From the NCBI GenBank assembly GCA_002432555.1, contig DJFO01000311.1, forward strand, positions 1 to 7,239: a stretch of DNA of 7,239 nt, written 5' to 3'. Source of the stretch: Marinagarivorans sp. UBA5870. Its GTDB lineage: Bacteria; Pseudomonadota; Gammaproteobacteria; Pseudomonadales; Cellvibrionaceae. Both the position numbers and the translations under genes were made by a program. This document shows, in pieces, positions 6,282 to 7,239 of the stretch; position 1 is the stretch's first letter; every line of letters starts with the position of its first letter. The notes below the pieces were generated by a model that saw nothing but the letters and a program-made list of their open reading frames with translations, had not been told where the DNA came from and did not search any database.

Positions 6282-6416
6282 ATGTATTCCAATAAACATA
6301 CAAAGCGGAGTGCTTGTTATGAAGCAAATAATTTTGAAGTGGCTGTTCATTGTATTTACCGCGTTACCATATTTGGGGGTCAATGCTCAGGAACTCCCTG
6401 TTTCCGAGACGCATAA
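6282..6416 (+). CDS. possible 44-codon leader ORF overlapping the secreted-protein gene
   Basis: ATG 6282 is preceded by TAGGAG with a five-base spacer, a better ribosome binding site than that of the following gene. The frame encodes 44 residues (MYSNKHTKRSACYE...) and ends at TAA 6414-6416, after the next gene has started at 6319 in another frame. The peptide has no recognised motif and no signal peptide. It could couple translation to the downstream start, whose own GGAG lies inside it, or the good site may be a relic. Coding is uncertain. Confidence 0.25.
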   Translation: MYSNKHTKRSACYEANNFEVAVHCIYRVTIFGGQCSGTPCFRDA

Positions 6417-7239
6417 TTTCCAGATCACGCAAGGCAAGATCCTTTATACCCAGGAAGATTGTCCCGGCGGGGACTGTCAAGAACGACACGGGACCCTTTC
6501 TGGCAGCTTCACCGCTACAATTACGGGAGATCGGATAGCCTTTTCCAACGTCTCGATGAAAAGCGATTTGTCGAATGCGATTGGCCTGCCGGAGGATCCA
6601 TACACGGACATTCATGGGGTGGAGTATGACGCAAATTTCTCTTTTGACGGTAAAACTCTGTTCGTAGAGGGCTTTCTGTATTGGCGTGACCTCCAGGGCC
6701 AGACGATCATTTATTCGGTGGTTGCTGAAGTCTACGAAGTCGCGCCAATCGCTTTCGACCAAAATGGTTATTTCCTGGCGCGGCAGGATTTGCGTGAATG
6801 TGGCACACCCTTTTGCGGCGGTATTTTTGTAAAGCATGTTAATCACAAACGCATGCAATGCCCGGACGGTCGCTTCCGTGCTGAATGTTATGTAGGCACG
6901 CCGGATTGGGGCAAGCTTGGCTTCAATCCTTTCACCGCCATTTCCGGTAATCTCACCAAGACCCTTTTGCTCAAAGGGACAACCGATTACGGCGTGAAGC
7001 TCGGTCGCTTTTGGGCGGAAAAAGCATTTGCTGCGGTCGGCCCCGATGTGCCGCAGGGTAAATTCTACGCCGTCGAGAATAACGGTATCGTCTGCATCAC
7101 AAGCCCATGCTTCAGCTTCGATCAGTACCGTTTGAACAGCACAAAGCCAACACGCGAAATTTCGGATGTGGATTTGTGGCAGACCGGAGCGAGTGGAAAA
7201 TTCATTGAGCTTGCGTACTGGCGCATTGCAGAAGGCGAA
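6319..7239 (+). CDS. secreted cysteine-rich protein resembling DUF6748 proteins, C-terminus outside the window
   Basis: From ATG 6319 the frame is open to the window edge (307 codons). GGAG lies eight bases before the start. Residues 1-23 are a signal peptide (KQIILKWLFIVFTALPYLGV, likely cleavage NA|QE). Residues about 33-141 form a first beta-rich domain with C48/C53 in DCPGGDC and a metal-like DIHGVEYDANFSFDG stretch. Residues about 150-285 resemble the DUF6748 pattern: a 'FLARQDLRECGTPFCGG' block (C161, C166), then FVKHVN, C181-PDG and EC190YV, followed by GKFYAVENNGIVCITSPC (C259, C264), S-x-x-x-x-x-LN and V-x-L. The evenly paired cysteines suggest disulfides in an exported protein. DUF6748 has no known function; I assign it from memory of the pattern. 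An in-frame GTG at 6310 is a less likely start. The gene points away from the operon and shares no promoter with it. Confidence 0.85.
   Translation, partial: MKQIILKWLFIVFTALPYLGVNAQELPVSETHNFQITQGKILYTQEDCPGGDCQERHGTLSGSFTATITGDRIAFSNVSMKSDLSNAIGLPEDPYTDIHGVEYDANFSFDGKTLFVEGFLYWRDLQGQTIIYSVVAEVYEVAPIAFDQNGYFLARQDLRECGTPFCGGIFVKHVNHKRMQCPDGRFRAECYVGTPDWGKLGFNPFTAISGNLTKTLLLKGTTDYGVKLGRFWAEKAFAAVGPDVPQGKFYAVENNGIVCITSPCFSFDQYRLNSTKPTREISDVDLWQTGASGKFIELAYWRIAEGE

Noticed and set aside
6364..6858. 164-codon minus-strand frame.
   Set aside because: It is the antisense shadow of the secreted-protein gene, which has a signal peptide, a start site and conserved cysteine pairs.

Overview
The window looks like accessory chromosomal DNA from a Gram-negative bacterium. 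Five of its proteins carry Sec-type signal peptides, one is a haem-binding-type inner-membrane protein, and an IS3-family remnant is present. Base composition is close to balanced. A proteobacterium, perhaps an environmental or marine gammaproteobacterium, is my best guess, but no marker gene fixes the taxon.

Positions 1-4043 hold one compact minus-strand operon, read from right to left. The first gene (3036-4043) encodes an exported protein with an N-terminal ChrB-like (chromate resistance exported protein) domain and a C-terminal rhodanese domain. The second (2395-3039) encodes a six-helix membrane protein with paired histidines arranged as in ferric-reductase-like / MsrQ-type haem-b proteins. 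The third (1494-2408) is a periplasmic TolB-like beta-propeller. The fourth (304-1491) is an exported protein with two FlgD-type Ig-like modules. The fifth (1-222) is a secreted protein cut by the window edge. The first four genes overlap or nearly touch (ATGA, a 14-base overlap, then a 2-base gap or TTGA overlap), so they are almost certainly co-transcribed and translationally coupled. Together they suggest an envelope redox or sulfur-relay system with a transmembrane electron carrier, a periplasmic sulfurtransferase-like protein and extracytoplasmic binding proteins. The substrate is unknown.

Positions 4044-5238 are about 1.2 kb with no gene I can support. They carry a small tandem repeat just upstream of the operon and one copy of a 16-base direct repeat.

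Positions 5239-5682 encode a 147-residue cytoplasmic protein of unknown function on the minus strand. From 5730 to about 6100 the DNA is patchwork: the left end and first ~33 codons of an IS3-family orfA, with a hairpin covering its ribosome binding site, then what looks like the C-terminal tail of an unrelated membrane protein. The second copy of the 16-base repeat lies at 6156-6171, so the two copies bracket the 147-residue gene and the IS scar.

From 6319 to the right edge a plus-strand gene encodes a secreted cysteine-rich protein that resembles DUF6748 proteins. It runs off the window. A short ORF with a stronger ribosome binding site overlaps its start in another frame.
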